Positions 1-8,957 of a DNA stretch of 64,000 nt are shown piece after piece. Under the pieces are notes generated by a model. It was not told the origin of the DNA. It saw nothing but the letters and a program-made list of their open reading frames with translations, and ran no database searches. The position numbers and the translations under genes are program-made. The stretch is from Flagellimonas_A sp039592695 (GTDB lineage Bacteria > Bacteroidota > Bacteroidia > Flavobacteriales > Flavobacteriaceae): positions 62,001-126,000 of the forward strand of contig NZ_JBBUTK010000003.1 in NCBI RefSeq assembly GCF_039592695.1, written 5' to 3'. How positions within the stretch are numbered: the stretch's first letter is position 1; each line of letters begins with the position of its first letter.

Positions 1-1266
1 GGCGTAGGCCAAATCGATAAGGTTGATGACCAAATCGACCGAGGCCACCGCTGCAAATACAATGGTGCCCGCAAAATACCAGTTGAAAAATCTACCAATC
101 TTGGCATTGGTCAGAAATGAAAGACATTTCACACCGTAATACGAATACGTGAACAAAGTCGAAAGGGCAAAAGCCGCCACGATTACCATCAATAGCACAT
201 CACCTATACCAAAGAGTGATTTTTTAAAGGCAATCAATGTCATGATAATACCATTGCTTTCAGCTTCCAGATAGGCGCCGCTAAGAATAATCACAACAGC
301 TGTGAGCGTACAGACAACAATGGTATCGATGAATGGGCCCAACATGGCCACCAAACCTTCCCGTACCGGTTCGTCATTTTTTGATTGGCCATGGTACATG
401 GGGGCACTACCAAGACCAGCTTCATTTGAGAACATGGCACGCCGAACCCCTAATATCACAAGCCCCCAAAAACCACCAGTGACAGCTGTTTTCAAATTGA
501 AAGCCTCAACTAAGATTAATTTTAGAGATGGCAGTATCTCGGTAGCATTCATAAACATTACGACAACTACTGCCAAGAAATAAAGCAATACCATAAATGG
601 TACAATAGCAGTAGCTACTTTGGCTATTTTTTTGAGTCCGCCAAAAATGACAAAAGAGGTAATCAAAGCCAGTACAATTCCGATGGTCAATTTCCAGTTG
701 AATTCTCCCAATACCATGAGAGTATCGTCAGGCTTGACCACGTTCATAAAAGTTTGTGTGAACTGGTTGGCCGTGAAGACACCCAAGAAGCCAAAAAGTC
801 CAGCTATACAAAAAAATATGGCCAGTAGTCGTGCATTTTCGCCAATGCCATTGATGATATAGAACATGGGGCCACCCTGCAATTTTCCTTCCGAATCTTG
901 GCCCCTGAACATGATTGAGAGGCTACAGGAATAAAATTTGATGGCCATCCCTAAAAGGGCAGTCATCCAAATCCAGAAAATAACCCCAGGACCCCCCATA
1001 TAAATGGCAATTGCCACCCCAGAGATATTACCCAAACCAACGGTCGCTGCTACGGCAGAAGACAGTGCCTGCAACGAACTCACATCACCTTTTGCATTCT
1101 TGTCATCGTACTTTCCAGAGGTAATGGCAATGGCGTGGCCAAAATATCGATAGGGCAAAAACTTAGAATAAAAAGCAAGAAAAAGTCCGCCCCCGATTAG
1201 CAAAACAAGCATGGCCCATTCGGTATAGGGCAGCACGGCGGAAAGAAAGTCATTGAACTTTTCCAT
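1..1266 (-). CDS. Alanine/glycine:cation symporter, AGCS family (5' part only)
   Basis: Reading leftwards from the ATG at 1266 there is an open frame to the window edge, so the C-terminus is missing. The N-terminus begins MEKFNDFLSAVLPYTEWAML and is followed by a hydrophobic segment ending LLIGGGLFLAFYSKFLPYRY. The diagnostic AGCS stretch is present: LSSAVAATVGLGNISGVAIA followed by IYMGGPGVIFWIWMTALLGM. The family imports alanine or glycine with sodium across the inner membrane. The usual glutamate-containing motif after this stretch is replaced by YSCSLSIMFRGQD, so the substrate could differ. It is divergent from the uronate operon and probably unrelated to it. The family call is firm, the substrate is not. 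Confidence 0.9.
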   Translation of the reverse strand, partial: MEKFNDFLSAVLPYTEWAMLVLLIGGGLFLAFYSKFLPYRYFGHAIAITSGKYDDKNAKGDVSSLQALSSAVAATVGLGNISGVAIAIYMGGPGVIFWIWMTALLGMAIKFYSCSLSIMFRGQDSEGKLQGGPMFYIINGIGENARLLAIFFCIAGLFGFLGVFTANQFTQTFMNVVKPDDTLMVLGEFNWKLTIGIVLALITSFVIFGGLKKIAKVATAIVPFMVLLYFLAVVVVMFMNATEILPSLKLILVEAFNLKTAVTGGFWGLVILGVRRAMFSNEAGLGSAPMYHGQSKNDEPVREGLVAMLGPFIDTIVVCTLTAVVIILSGAYLEAESNGIIMTLIAFKKSLFGIGDVLLMVIVAAFALSTLFTYSYYGVKCLSFLTNAKIGRFFNWYFAGTIVFAAVASVDLVINLIDLAYA

Positions 1267-1285
1267 TTTTCGAAAATAAAGATTT

Positions 1286-1293
1286 CAAACATA
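1286..1293 (-). promoter_or_regulatory. Possible -7 promoter element for the AGCS symporter
   Basis: On the minus strand this reads TATGTTTG, an exact match to the Bacteroidota -7 element TAnnTTTG, 19 bases before the ATG at 1266. I find no TTG at the expected 17 to 23 bases upstream, so only half of the promoter is supported. Confidence 0.35.
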
Positions 1294-1409
1294 ACAATTT
1301 CGGCCATAGCCATCTTTGGCACTGGTTTTAATGCCAATTTTTACCGCTTCCCATAAAAATCCTACATTTATGACAATGAACAAATCCATACAATAGATTT
1401 CCAAAAAAA

Positions 1410-2228
1410 ATGGGCAATCAACCCTTCGATATTTCAGAAAAGGTCATCGTAATCACCGGGGGATCGGGTGTCCTAGGCGGTAGCATGGCCGAATACTTGG
1501 TCTCACAGCGGGCCAAAGTGGCCATCATCGGCCACACGCCAAAAAAGGTAGCAACCAAATTAGAATCTCTTAAAAAGGTGGATGCTGACGTTATGGGCTT
1601 TACGGGCGATGTACTCGACAAAACGTTCCTAGAGCACGCCAAGGAAGAACTCATTGAAAAATGGGGAAGGATTGATGCGCTCATCAACGCAGCCGGGGGC
1701 AACAGGCCCGGTGCTACCATCGGTGAGAACCAATCCATTTTTGATATGGATTTGGAGGATTTCAGAAAAGTATCCGAATTGAATTTGGATGGCTCTGTCG
1801 TTCCTTCCCTGATATTTGGCAAGCAGATGGCAGAACAGGGCAAAGGGTGTATCGTTAATATATCATCGATGGCGGCGACAAGGGCCATCACCCGCGTGGC
1901 AGGCTATTCGGCCTCAAAGGCGGCCATTGACAATTTTACACGATGGATGGCCACCGAGCTGGCACAGAAATTTGGTGATGGGTTGCGGGTGAACGCCATC
2001 GCGCCAGGCTTTTTTATCGGAGACCAGAACAGGACATTGCTGTTGAATGAAGATGGCAGCCTTACCGAACGCGGCAAAACGATTATTGCAAATACCCCCA
2101 TGAAGCGTTTTGGCCATGCCCATGAACTGAACGGGGTGGTGCATTGGCTCATCAGCGATGCGACCAGTTTTGTAACAGGGGCCATCATACCCATTGATGG
2201 GGGATTCAGTGCATTTAGCGGAGTATAG
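1410..2228 (+). CDS. SDR family oxidoreductase, probable D-fructuronate reductase (D-mannonate oxidoreductase)
   Basis: Classical short-chain dehydrogenase of 272 residues. Cofactor motif TGGSGVLGG is at about residues 16-24, NAAG at 93-96, the catalytic serine in NISSM near 152, and Y166-SAS-K170 as the YxxxK pair. It carries no signal peptide and so is cytosolic. It ends two bases before the uxuA start, and uxaC follows, so the best inference is the NAD(P)H step that interconverts D-fructuronate and D-mannonate between UxaC and UxuA, done by an SDR-type enzyme and not the long-chain UxuB of E. coli. The family assignment is seen in the sequence. The exact substrate is inferred from context. 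Confidence 0.85.
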   Translation: MGNQPFDISEKVIVITGGSGVLGGSMAEYLVSQRAKVAIIGHTPKKVATKLESLKKVDADVMGFTGDVLDKTFLEHAKEELIEKWGRIDALINAAGGNRPGATIGENQSIFDMDLEDFRKVSELNLDGSVVPSLIFGKQMAEQGKGCIVNISSMAATRAITRVAGYSASKAAIDNFTRWMATELAQKFGDGLRVNAIAPGFFIGDQNRTLLLNEDGSLTERGKTIIANTPMKRFGHAHELNGVVHWLISDATSFVTGAIIPIDGGFSAFSGV

Positions 2229-2229
2229 T

Positions 2230-3417
2230 ATGGGCTTGGAACAGACATGGCGTTGGTACGGACCAAAAGACCCCGTTTCACTGGCCGATATCAAAATGGC
2301 GGGGGCCAAGGGTGTGGTCACGGCACTGCACCATATTCCCAATGGGGAAATTTGGTCGGTCAAAGAAATCAAAAAAAGAAAACAAGCTATTGAAGCCGCC
2401 GGTCTCACATGGTCGGTCGTTGAAAGCATTCCTGTACATGAGGACATTAAAAAACGTACGGGAAACTTTACAGCATATATCGAAAACTATGGGCAAAGCA
2501 TCAAAAATCTTGGTGAATGTGGCATCGACACGTTATGCTATAATTTTATGCCGGTATTGGACTGGACGCGCACCGACCTTGCCTACCCCATGCCCGACGG
2601 GTCATTGGCACTTCGTTTTGACAAGATTGCATTTGCGGCTTTTGAAATTTTCATGCTAAAGCGACCCGATGCAGCAACCAATCATACCCAAACCGAGATA
2701 GAAAAGGCCAAAAACCTTTTTGAGAAAATGCGTGAACGCGACAAAAAAACACTGGCAAAAAATATCATCGCGGGATTACCGGGAGCCGAAGAGGGCTATA
2801 CGCTAAAGGAATTTCAAAAAGCCCTTGATGGCTATAAAGGGATTGATGATGTACAATTGCGGAACAATCTATATACATTTATCCGCGAAATAGCACCCAA
2901 GGCCGAGGCAGCAGGAGTGTTTTTGGCCATCCACCCAGATGATCCGCCCTATTCGATTTTGGGATTGCCACGGGTGGTAAGCACAGAAAAAGATGTGGAA
3001 GCACTGCTGAATGCTTATGACAGTCCGCACAATGGCCTTTGTTTTTGCACGGGATCATTCGGGGTACGGCCTGACAATGATTTGGTGGGCATGGCAAAAC
3101 GGTTTTCCGATCGTATTAATTTTGTGCATCTTAGAAGTACCAAGCGCGACCTCATTGGAAATTTTTATGAGGCCGACCACCTTGACGGTGACGTTGACAT
3201 GTTTGCAGTCATGAAAGAACTGTTGGCCGAACAGCACAAAAGGAAAAAATTGGGCAAAAAAAATCTACGCATGCCGATGCGCCCCGATCACGGCCATCAA
3301 ATGTTGGATGACCTCAAGAAAAAAACAAACCCGGGTTATTCGGCCATCGGCAGGTTGCGTGGCTTGGCCGAACTGCGCGGTTTGATGTTGGGAATTGAAA
3401 AATCATTGGCAACATGA
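2230..3417 (+). CDS. uxuA: Mannonate dehydratase UxuA
   Basis: 395 residues from the ATG at 2230 (MGLEQTWRWYGPKDPVSL), close to the 394 of E. coli UxuA. An in-frame upstream ATG at 2194 lies inside the SDR gene and is less likely. Family motifs visible are LAIHPDDPP, CFCTGSFG, NFVHLRSTKR and MRPDHGHQM, which supply the histidine, cysteine and aspartate ligands of the active-site metal. The enzyme dehydrates D-mannonate to 2-keto-3-deoxy-D-gluconate in the cytosol. It starts one base after the SDR stop and overlaps uxaC by four bases (ATGA), so the three are probably translationally coupled. No KDG kinase or KDPG aldolase gene is in the window, so the pathway must finish elsewhere. Confidence 0.96.
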   Translation: MGLEQTWRWYGPKDPVSLADIKMAGAKGVVTALHHIPNGEIWSVKEIKKRKQAIEAAGLTWSVVESIPVHEDIKKRTGNFTAYIENYGQSIKNLGECGIDTLCYNFMPVLDWTRTDLAYPMPDGSLALRFDKIAFAAFEIFMLKRPDAATNHTQTEIEKAKNLFEKMRERDKKTLAKNIIAGLPGAEEGYTLKEFQKALDGYKGIDDVQLRNNLYTFIREIAPKAEAAGVFLAIHPDDPPYSILGLPRVVSTEKDVEALLNAYDSPHNGLCFCTGSFGVRPDNDLVGMAKRFSDRINFVHLRSTKRDLIGNFYEADHLDGDVDMFAVMKELLAEQHKRKKLGKKNLRMPMRPDHGHQMLDDLKKKTNPGYSAIGRLRGLAELRGLMLGIEKSLAT

Positions 3418-4811
3418 GCTTTATCACCGACAATTTTTTGTTGCAGAATAAGTTCGCAGAAGAACTGTACCATGGTTATGCCAAACCGATGCCGATCATC
3501 GATTACCACAACCATTTGAATCCCGAACATCTGGCAAACGACCATCAGTTTGAAAATATGACTCAAACTTGGTTGGCCGGCGACCATTACAAATGGCGGG
3601 CCATGCGCACCATGGGCATCGATGAAAAATTCATTACAGGTCAGGTCAGCGATGAAGAAAAGTTTCAAAAATGGGCCGAGGTGATACCGTATTTGGTTCG
3701 AAATCCTTTGTATCACTGGACACATCTTGAACTTAAACGCTATTTTGGCATCGATGAGCTATTATCTGCCGACAATGCGCTCAGCGTTTATGAAAATACC
3801 TCCTCACAGTTGCAGCAAAAAAGTCACAGTGCACTGGGCCTTCTGAACCAGATGGATGTTGAGGTGCTCTGTACGACAGATGACCCCATTGACGATTTGA
3901 GACACCACCAAAAGACGAAAAAAGAGCACATACGCCCCAACATACTGCCAACTTTTAGGCCAGATAAGGCGTATGCCGTTGAAAGGAATGATTCTTACCT
4001 AAAATATATTGAGCAGCTCGAAGAAGCCTCAGGCAGTACGATTGCTTCCTATGAAGATTTATTGTCCGCCCTCAAAAACAGAATTGCCTATTTTCATGAT
4101 AGTGGATGCCGCCTTGCCGACCACGGGCTCGAACGCTTGTATTTTTTTGAGCCTGATGCTTTTGACATTCAGAGCATCTTCAAGAAAATACTCTCGAAAA
4201 AAACCTTGGAGATTGAAGAAGTACGGTATTTTAAGTTTGAGACCTTGGTGCATTTGTGCCATGAATACCATAAGTATGGTTGGGTACAACAATTCCATTT
4301 GGGGCCGTTGCGAAATACGAACGAGCGAATGCTGCAAAAATTGGGGCCTGACACCGGTTTTGATTCCATCGGGGATTTCCAGCAGGCATACCCCCTGAGC
4401 CGATTCTTGAACCTATTGGACAGCACTGACCAATTGGCAAAGACCATCCTCTATAATCTGAATCCTTCCCAAAATGAGGTCTTTGCTACCATGGCCGGTA
4501 ATTTTAACGATGGAAGCATTAAGGGAAAGATACAATATGGCTCCGCTTGGTGGTATTCAGACCAATTGGACGGAATGGAAAAACAACTGAACACCCTCTC
4601 GAACATGGGGGTTTTGAGCTGTTTTATAGGGATGCTGACCGACTCGCGCAGCCTGCTTTCCTTCCCCAGACATGAATATTTTAGGCGACTGCTCTGCGCT
4701 ATTTTTGGCAATGATATCGAAAAAGGGCTCCTCCCCAAAGATATGGCCCACACTGGAAAAATCGTGCAGGACATTTGCTATAACAATGTCAAGGCATATT
4801 TTGAATTTTAG
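3414..4811 (+). CDS. uxaC: Glucuronate isomerase UxaC
   Basis: 465 residues, the usual length for uronate isomerases. The amidohydrolase-like metal motif DYHNHLNPEH lies near residue 30, CTTDDPIDDLRHH is in the first half, and QQFHLGPLRNTNERM and GSAWWYSDQLDGME in the second half are characteristic of the family. The enzyme isomerises D-glucuronate to D-fructuronate (or D-galacturonate to D-tagaturonate). Because UxuA follows in the pathway, glucuronate is the likelier substrate here. Its ATG overlaps the uxuA stop codon. A TRAP transporter gene begins nine bases after its stop. Confidence 0.96.
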   Translation: MSFITDNFLLQNKFAEELYHGYAKPMPIIDYHNHLNPEHLANDHQFENMTQTWLAGDHYKWRAMRTMGIDEKFITGQVSDEEKFQKWAEVIPYLVRNPLYHWTHLELKRYFGIDELLSADNALSVYENTSSQLQQKSHSALGLLNQMDVEVLCTTDDPIDDLRHHQKTKKEHIRPNILPTFRPDKAYAVERNDSYLKYIEQLEEASGSTIASYEDLLSALKNRIAYFHDSGCRLADHGLERLYFFEPDAFDIQSIFKKILSKKTLEIEEVRYFKFETLVHLCHEYHKYGWVQQFHLGPLRNTNERMLQKLGPDTGFDSIGDFQQAYPLSRFLNLLDSTDQLAKTILYNLNPSQNEVFATMAGNFNDGSIKGKIQYGSAWWYSDQLDGMEKQLNTLSNMGVLSCFIGMLTDSRSLLSFPRHEYFRRLLCAIFGNDIEKGLLPKDMAHTGKIVQDICYNNVKAYFEF

Positions 4812-4820
4812 GGTGGAAAA

Positions 4821-5804
4821 ATGGGTCTGAAAAAAACATACTGTGTATTTCTCCTGTTGGCTGTTTTTACCTTGGGATGCGGAAACACTGACCATGTAAA
4901 AATCATCCGTTTGGCACATGGTCTCGACATTAACCACTCCGTACACAAAGCCATGCAGAAAATGGCCAAAGACTTGGCCAGCATATCAAAAGGAACCCTG
5001 CATATAGAGATTTATCCGAACCAACAACTCGGCACCGAACGGGAGATTTTGGAGCTCATGCAAATCGGAAGCCTAGATATGACCAAGGTCTCTGTGGCCA
5101 CGCTTGAGAATTTTGCCCCTAAGACCCGCATTTTGGGGTTGCCTTATCTTTTTCAGGATAGAGAACATGCCTTTGAGGTGCTCGATGGTCCAATAGGACA
5201 AAAATTGTTGGACGATGGCGAAAAATATTGGTTGAAAGGCTTGGGATTCTATGATGCAGGCAGCCGTAGTTTCTATTCAAAGGGAAGGCCGATTGAACAT
5301 CCCGATGATTTGAAAGGACTTAAGATACGGGTGATGGAAAGTGTCACCGCAATTGAGATGGTACGGAGTTTCGGGGGGTCACCCACGCCCATCTCTTGGG
5401 GTGAGCTGTACACCTCACTCCAACAAGGCGTTGTTGACGGTGCAGAGAACAATCCACCCAGCTTTTACCTTTCAAGGCACTATGAGGTGTGCAAGTACTA
5501 TTCCTTGAACGAACACACCTTTTCACCCGATGTGCTGATCGTGGGAACCCGTTTTTGGAACAATTTATCTGAACAGGAAAAAAAATGGTTGAAACAAGCT
5601 GCAGACAGTTCCATCGCACACCAACGAAAATTATGGGCCAAAGCTGAACGTGACGCCCTTGATGCGGTCAAAAAAGCAGGGGTAGAGATTGTGAGACCGA
5701 ACAAAGAGGCTTTTGTGCAAAAGTCAGAAAAAGCCTATGCAGATTATAAAGATGATGATGAGCTTTATGATATCATCCAACAAATACAGCACATGAAAAA
5801 ATGA
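4821..5804 (+). CDS. TRAP transporter substrate-binding protein, DctP family (lipoprotein)
   Basis: 327 residues. The N-terminus MGLKKTYCVFLLLAVFTLGC is an SPII signal with the lipidated cysteine in TLGCGN, so the protein is tethered and not soluble. DctP hallmarks are GLKIRVMES, which carries the conserved ligand-binding arginine, and LQQGVVDGAENNP. It would capture an organic or sugar acid in the periplasm and hand it to the DctQ/DctM membrane pair encoded directly downstream. Placed behind uxuA-uxaC, a hexuronate ligand is the obvious inference, but TRAP specificity cannot be read from sequence. Confidence 0.93.
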   Translation: MGLKKTYCVFLLLAVFTLGCGNTDHVKIIRLAHGLDINHSVHKAMQKMAKDLASISKGTLHIEIYPNQQLGTEREILELMQIGSLDMTKVSVATLENFAPKTRILGLPYLFQDREHAFEVLDGPIGQKLLDDGEKYWLKGLGFYDAGSRSFYSKGRPIEHPDDLKGLKIRVMESVTAIEMVRSFGGSPTPISWGELYTSLQQGVVDGAENNPPSFYLSRHYEVCKYYSLNEHTFSPDVLIVGTRFWNNLSEQEKKWLKQAADSSIAHQRKLWAKAERDALDAVKKAGVEIVRPNKEAFVQKSEKAYADYKDDDELYDIIQQIQHMKK

Positions 5805-6262
5805 TGGGATTCAGAAAATCGTTGGACAAATTTTTGGACGGAACCCTGGTTTTGATCATGGCCGTTATGGTGTTAAACGTACTCTGGCAGGTTTTTAGCC
5901 GCTATATTCTGGGTAGCCCCAGTTCGTTCACCGATGAGCTCGCCCGCTACCTGATGATTTGGCTGGGCATTTTGGGGGCTGCCTTTGTAGCAGGAAAAAA
6001 TGGGCATGTCGCCATCAATGTGTTGGCAAAGCGCACCAACGCAAACAACCAAAGAATCATGAAACGGATCGTGCGGGGCTTCATCATTTTGTTCTGCCTT
6101 TTCGCCATGGTCGTCGGTGGGCTGCGATTGGTCTATGTCACTTATGTGCTCGAACAGTATTCCCCGGCACTTGGGCTCCCCTTGGCGATGGTGTATGTGG
6201 TGATTCCGCTGAGCGGTTTGATCATCATCTTCTATAAAATACATGACATGCTAAAGCTTTGA
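5801..6262 (+). CDS. TRAP transporter small permease, DctQ family
   Basis: 153 residues with four hydrophobic segments. The conserved DctQ stretch FSRYILGSPSSFTDELARYL is followed by MIWLGILGAAFVAGKNGHVA. The start overlaps the stop of the binding-protein gene by four bases (ATGA), and a second ATG three bases later is equally possible. It forms the membrane complex with the large DctM subunit that begins three bases after its stop. Confidence 0.92.
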   Translation: MMGFRKSLDKFLDGTLVLIMAVMVLNVLWQVFSRYILGSPSSFTDELARYLMIWLGILGAAFVAGKNGHVAINVLAKRTNANNQRIMKRIVRGFIILFCLFAMVVGGLRLVYVTYVLEQYSPALGLPLAMVYVVIPLSGLIIIFYKIHDMLKL

Positions 6263-6265
6263 ACC

Positions 6266-7561
6266 ATGGAATATGTGCCGATACTTGTATTGATCATCAG
6301 TTTTGTGGGCCTCATGGCCATCGGTACCCCAGTGGCATGGAGCATTGCCATTTCATCACTACTGACGATGCTGGTGAGCATTCCTGCCCTGCCCGCATTT
6401 ACGACGTTATCGCAGCGCATGGCCACGGGGCTGGACAGTTTCGCGCTCTTGGCCATACCTTTTTTTATACTTTCAGGTGAATTGATGAACAACGGGGGCA
6501 TTGCACAACGCCTCATCGCCTTCGCCAAAACTTTGGTGGGATCCCTGCCCGGCGGCCTGGCCTTGATCAATATCATTTCGGCCATGTTGATGGGTGCCAT
6601 CGCGGGATCGGCTATGGCCTCGGCCTCGGCCATGGGCAGCATACTCGGGCCTGAAATGGAAAAGGAAGGCTACGATAAGGAATTTGGTGCTGCCGTTAAC
6701 ATCACTTCGGCCACAACAGGTTTGGTCATTCCCCCCAGTAATATCTTGATCGTATATTCTTTGGCGAGCGGTGGAGCATCGATTGCCGCCTTGTTTTTGG
6801 CGGGCTATGTACCGGGTATTCTCACAGGATTTTTTTTGATGGTCGTCGCCTCGTTTTGGGCCAAGAAAAAAGGCTATACCGTGGGCCGGCGAAGCACTAC
6901 GAAGGAAGTGCTCACCACATTTATCAATGCCGTTCCCTCCCTGTTTTTGTTGATACTGGTCATCGGGGGCATCGTGGCCGGAATTTTCACCGCCACCGAA
7001 GCATCGGCCATTGCGGTGCTTTACAGCCTTGTGCTCGGCTTCATCTATAAGGAAATCACTTTTGAAAAACTTCCCAAGATTTTTTTGGATTCCTCTTCGA
7101 CCACGGCCATTGTGATGCTCTTGATCGGAGCATCAATGAGCATGTCGTGGGTGCTTTCCTATGAGCACATTCCACAAGAAATCAGTACGGGCCTTTTGGG
7201 TTTCACCGACAACAAGATTGTGATTTTATTGCTCATCAACCTGATTTTGTTGGTCGTTGGCATTTTTATGGATATGACTCCTGCGGTTTTAATCTTCACC
7301 CCGATATTTCTTCCCGTTGTCACCGCATTGGGCATAGACCCCGTGCATTTTGGCATCATCATGATCTTGAACCTATGCATCGGTCTGTGCACACCACCCG
7401 TGGGATCGGTACTGTTTGTAGGGGTCGGCATCGCCAAGACTTCCATAGAAAAAGTGGTCAGACCACTCTTGCCGCTTTTTGTGGCTATGATAGTTGCCCT
7501 GTTTTTGATAACTTATATTCCTGAACTGACGCTTTGGCTGCCCAAAGTGTTTGGCCTATGA
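6266..7561 (+). CDS. TRAP transporter large permease, DctM family
   Basis: 431 residues, highly hydrophobic with about a dozen membrane segments, the standard size for DctM. Typical segments are PFFILSGELMNNGGIAQRL, MGAIAGSAMASASAMGSILG, TGLVIPPSNILIVYSLASGG and MILNLCIGLCTPPVGSVLFV. It forms the sodium-coupled translocation channel with the DctQ subunit. It completes a full three-component TRAP system inside the uronate operon. Confidence 0.95.
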   Translation: MEYVPILVLIISFVGLMAIGTPVAWSIAISSLLTMLVSIPALPAFTTLSQRMATGLDSFALLAIPFFILSGELMNNGGIAQRLIAFAKTLVGSLPGGLALINIISAMLMGAIAGSAMASASAMGSILGPEMEKEGYDKEFGAAVNITSATTGLVIPPSNILIVYSLASGGASIAALFLAGYVPGILTGFFLMVVASFWAKKKGYTVGRRSTTKEVLTTFINAVPSLFLLILVIGGIVAGIFTATEASAIAVLYSLVLGFIYKEITFEKLPKIFLDSSSTTAIVMLLIGASMSMSWVLSYEHIPQEISTGLLGFTDNKIVILLLINLILLVVGIFMDMTPAVLIFTPIFLPVVTALGIDPVHFGIIMILNLCIGLCTPPVGSVLFVGVGIAKTSIEKVVRPLLPLFVAMIVALFLITYIPELTLWLPKVFGL

Positions 7562-7572
7562 TTCACTGAAAA

Positions 7573-8955
7573 ATGTACGCGATGAAACTGAAACTGATTT
7601 ATTGTATGTCACTTCTAGTATTGTTCTATTCCTGCGGGCAAACCGTCAAGGATAATATGCCTTGGAAACCGTTGTTCAATGGTGAAAGTTTGAAGGGATG
7701 GACGCAAAAAGGCGGTAATGCCAATTACGAAGTCCGTGATGGTGCCATTGTGGGCACTACCGCTCGCAATACACCCAACTCTTTTTTGACCACGGACATG
7801 AGCTACGATGATTTTATATTAGAATTGGAATACAGGGTCGACCCGTCGATGAATTCGGGTATCCAGATTCGCAGTAACAGTTTTCCGCATTATATGGATG
7901 GTAGGGTACATGGCTATCAAGTGGAAATCGACCCCTCTGACCGTGCATGGAGCGGGGGCATCTATGATGAGGCCCGCAGGGGGTGGCTATATCCATTGGA
8001 TGGCAATCCCGAAGCGCAAAAGGCCTTTAAGCAGAACGAATGGAACCATTACCGTATTGAAGTCATTGACGATACCTTAAAAACTTGGGTAAATGGAATC
8101 CCTGCGGCCCATCTGATTGATGGGAAAACCTCCGGTGGGTTCATTGCGCTTCAGGTACACAGTATCGGCAAAGACCAAAAAGCAGGTACCGAGATCCTCT
8201 GGCGGAATATCAACATCTTGACCGACAGCCTTCAAAAATATTCGAGGGAATCACCTTTGGAACCCATTGTCACCAAAAACCAACTCACTATTGATGAACA
8301 AAAGAACGGCTGGCAGTTGCTCTGGGATGGGGAGATGACCGAAAACTGGCGTGGGGCGCGATTGGACAGCTTTCCTGACAGGGGTTGGGTCATCGAAAAT
8401 GGTGAATTGACGATATTGTCGACTGGAGGTGCCGAGTCCGCAGCCGGGGGCGATATCGTCACCGTTGACACCTATGGCGATTTTGAACTGAAGGTCGATT
8501 TTAAACTTACGGAAGGAGCCAACAGCGGTATCAAATATTACGTCGACACCGATTTGAACAAAGGTCCCGGCTCATCCATCGGGCTGGAATACCAGCTATT
8601 GGATGACGAAAGACATCCCGATGCCAAATTGGGCAACCACGAGGGCAGCCGTACCTTGGCATCCCTCTACGATTTGATACAGGCCGATCCCGATAAACCG
8701 GTGAATCCCATCGGAGAATGGAATTCCGCCCGAATCCTATCCAAAGACAACCATGTAGAACACTGGCTCAACGGCATGAAGGTGCTCGAATACGAACGTG
8801 GCAGCAATGACTACAGAAAACTGGTTTCCGAAAGCAAGTACGTCACATGGCCCAATTTTGGCGAGGCCGAGAATGGCCATATCCTTTTGCAGGATCATGG
8901 CGACCGCGTCAGTTTCAAAAACATCAAGATACGACCCATAACCAAAGAAAATTAG
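7573..8955 (+). CDS. Tandem DUF1080 (3-keto-disaccharide hydrolase domain) lipoprotein
   Basis: 460 residues. The N-terminus has an SPII signal ending LVLFYSC, with Cys21 as the likely lipid site. Two copies of the DUF1080 fold (PF06439, concanavalin-like, named for 3-keto-disaccharide hydrolases) follow at about residues 30-215 and 245-455. Each opens with a W..LF/WDGE...W pattern (WKPLFNGESLKGWTQKG and WQLLWDGEMTENWRGA) and contains an N-S-G-I element (SMNSGIQIRS and GANSGIKYYV). The family acts on glycosides oxidised at C3. Twelve bases separate it from the TRAP genes, and two Gfo/Idh/MocA oxidoreductases follow, which supports an oxidise-then-cleave role. Catalysis by either copy is not proven. 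Confidence 0.88.
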   Translation: MYAMKLKLIYCMSLLVLFYSCGQTVKDNMPWKPLFNGESLKGWTQKGGNANYEVRDGAIVGTTARNTPNSFLTTDMSYDDFILELEYRVDPSMNSGIQIRSNSFPHYMDGRVHGYQVEIDPSDRAWSGGIYDEARRGWLYPLDGNPEAQKAFKQNEWNHYRIEVIDDTLKTWVNGIPAAHLIDGKTSGGFIALQVHSIGKDQKAGTEILWRNINILTDSLQKYSRESPLEPIVTKNQLTIDEQKNGWQLLWDGEMTENWRGARLDSFPDRGWVIENGELTILSTGGAESAAGGDIVTVDTYGDFELKVDFKLTEGANSGIKYYVDTDLNKGPGSSIGLEYQLLDDERHPDAKLGNHEGSRTLASLYDLIQADPDKPVNPIGEWNSARILSKDNHVEHWLNGMKVLEYERGSNDYRKLVSESKYVTWPNFGEAENGHILLQDHGDRVSFKNIKIRPITKEN

Positions 8956-8957
8956 AC

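Noticed and set aside
1362..1369. Promoter TACATTTA before the uronate operon
   Set aside because: It has one mismatch to TAnnTTTG, and no TTG lies at the right distance. It is too weak to list.
1418..2281. Long minus-strand open frames within the uronate SDR gene
   Set aside because: They are antisense to a gene with clear SDR motifs and have no recognisable protein features.
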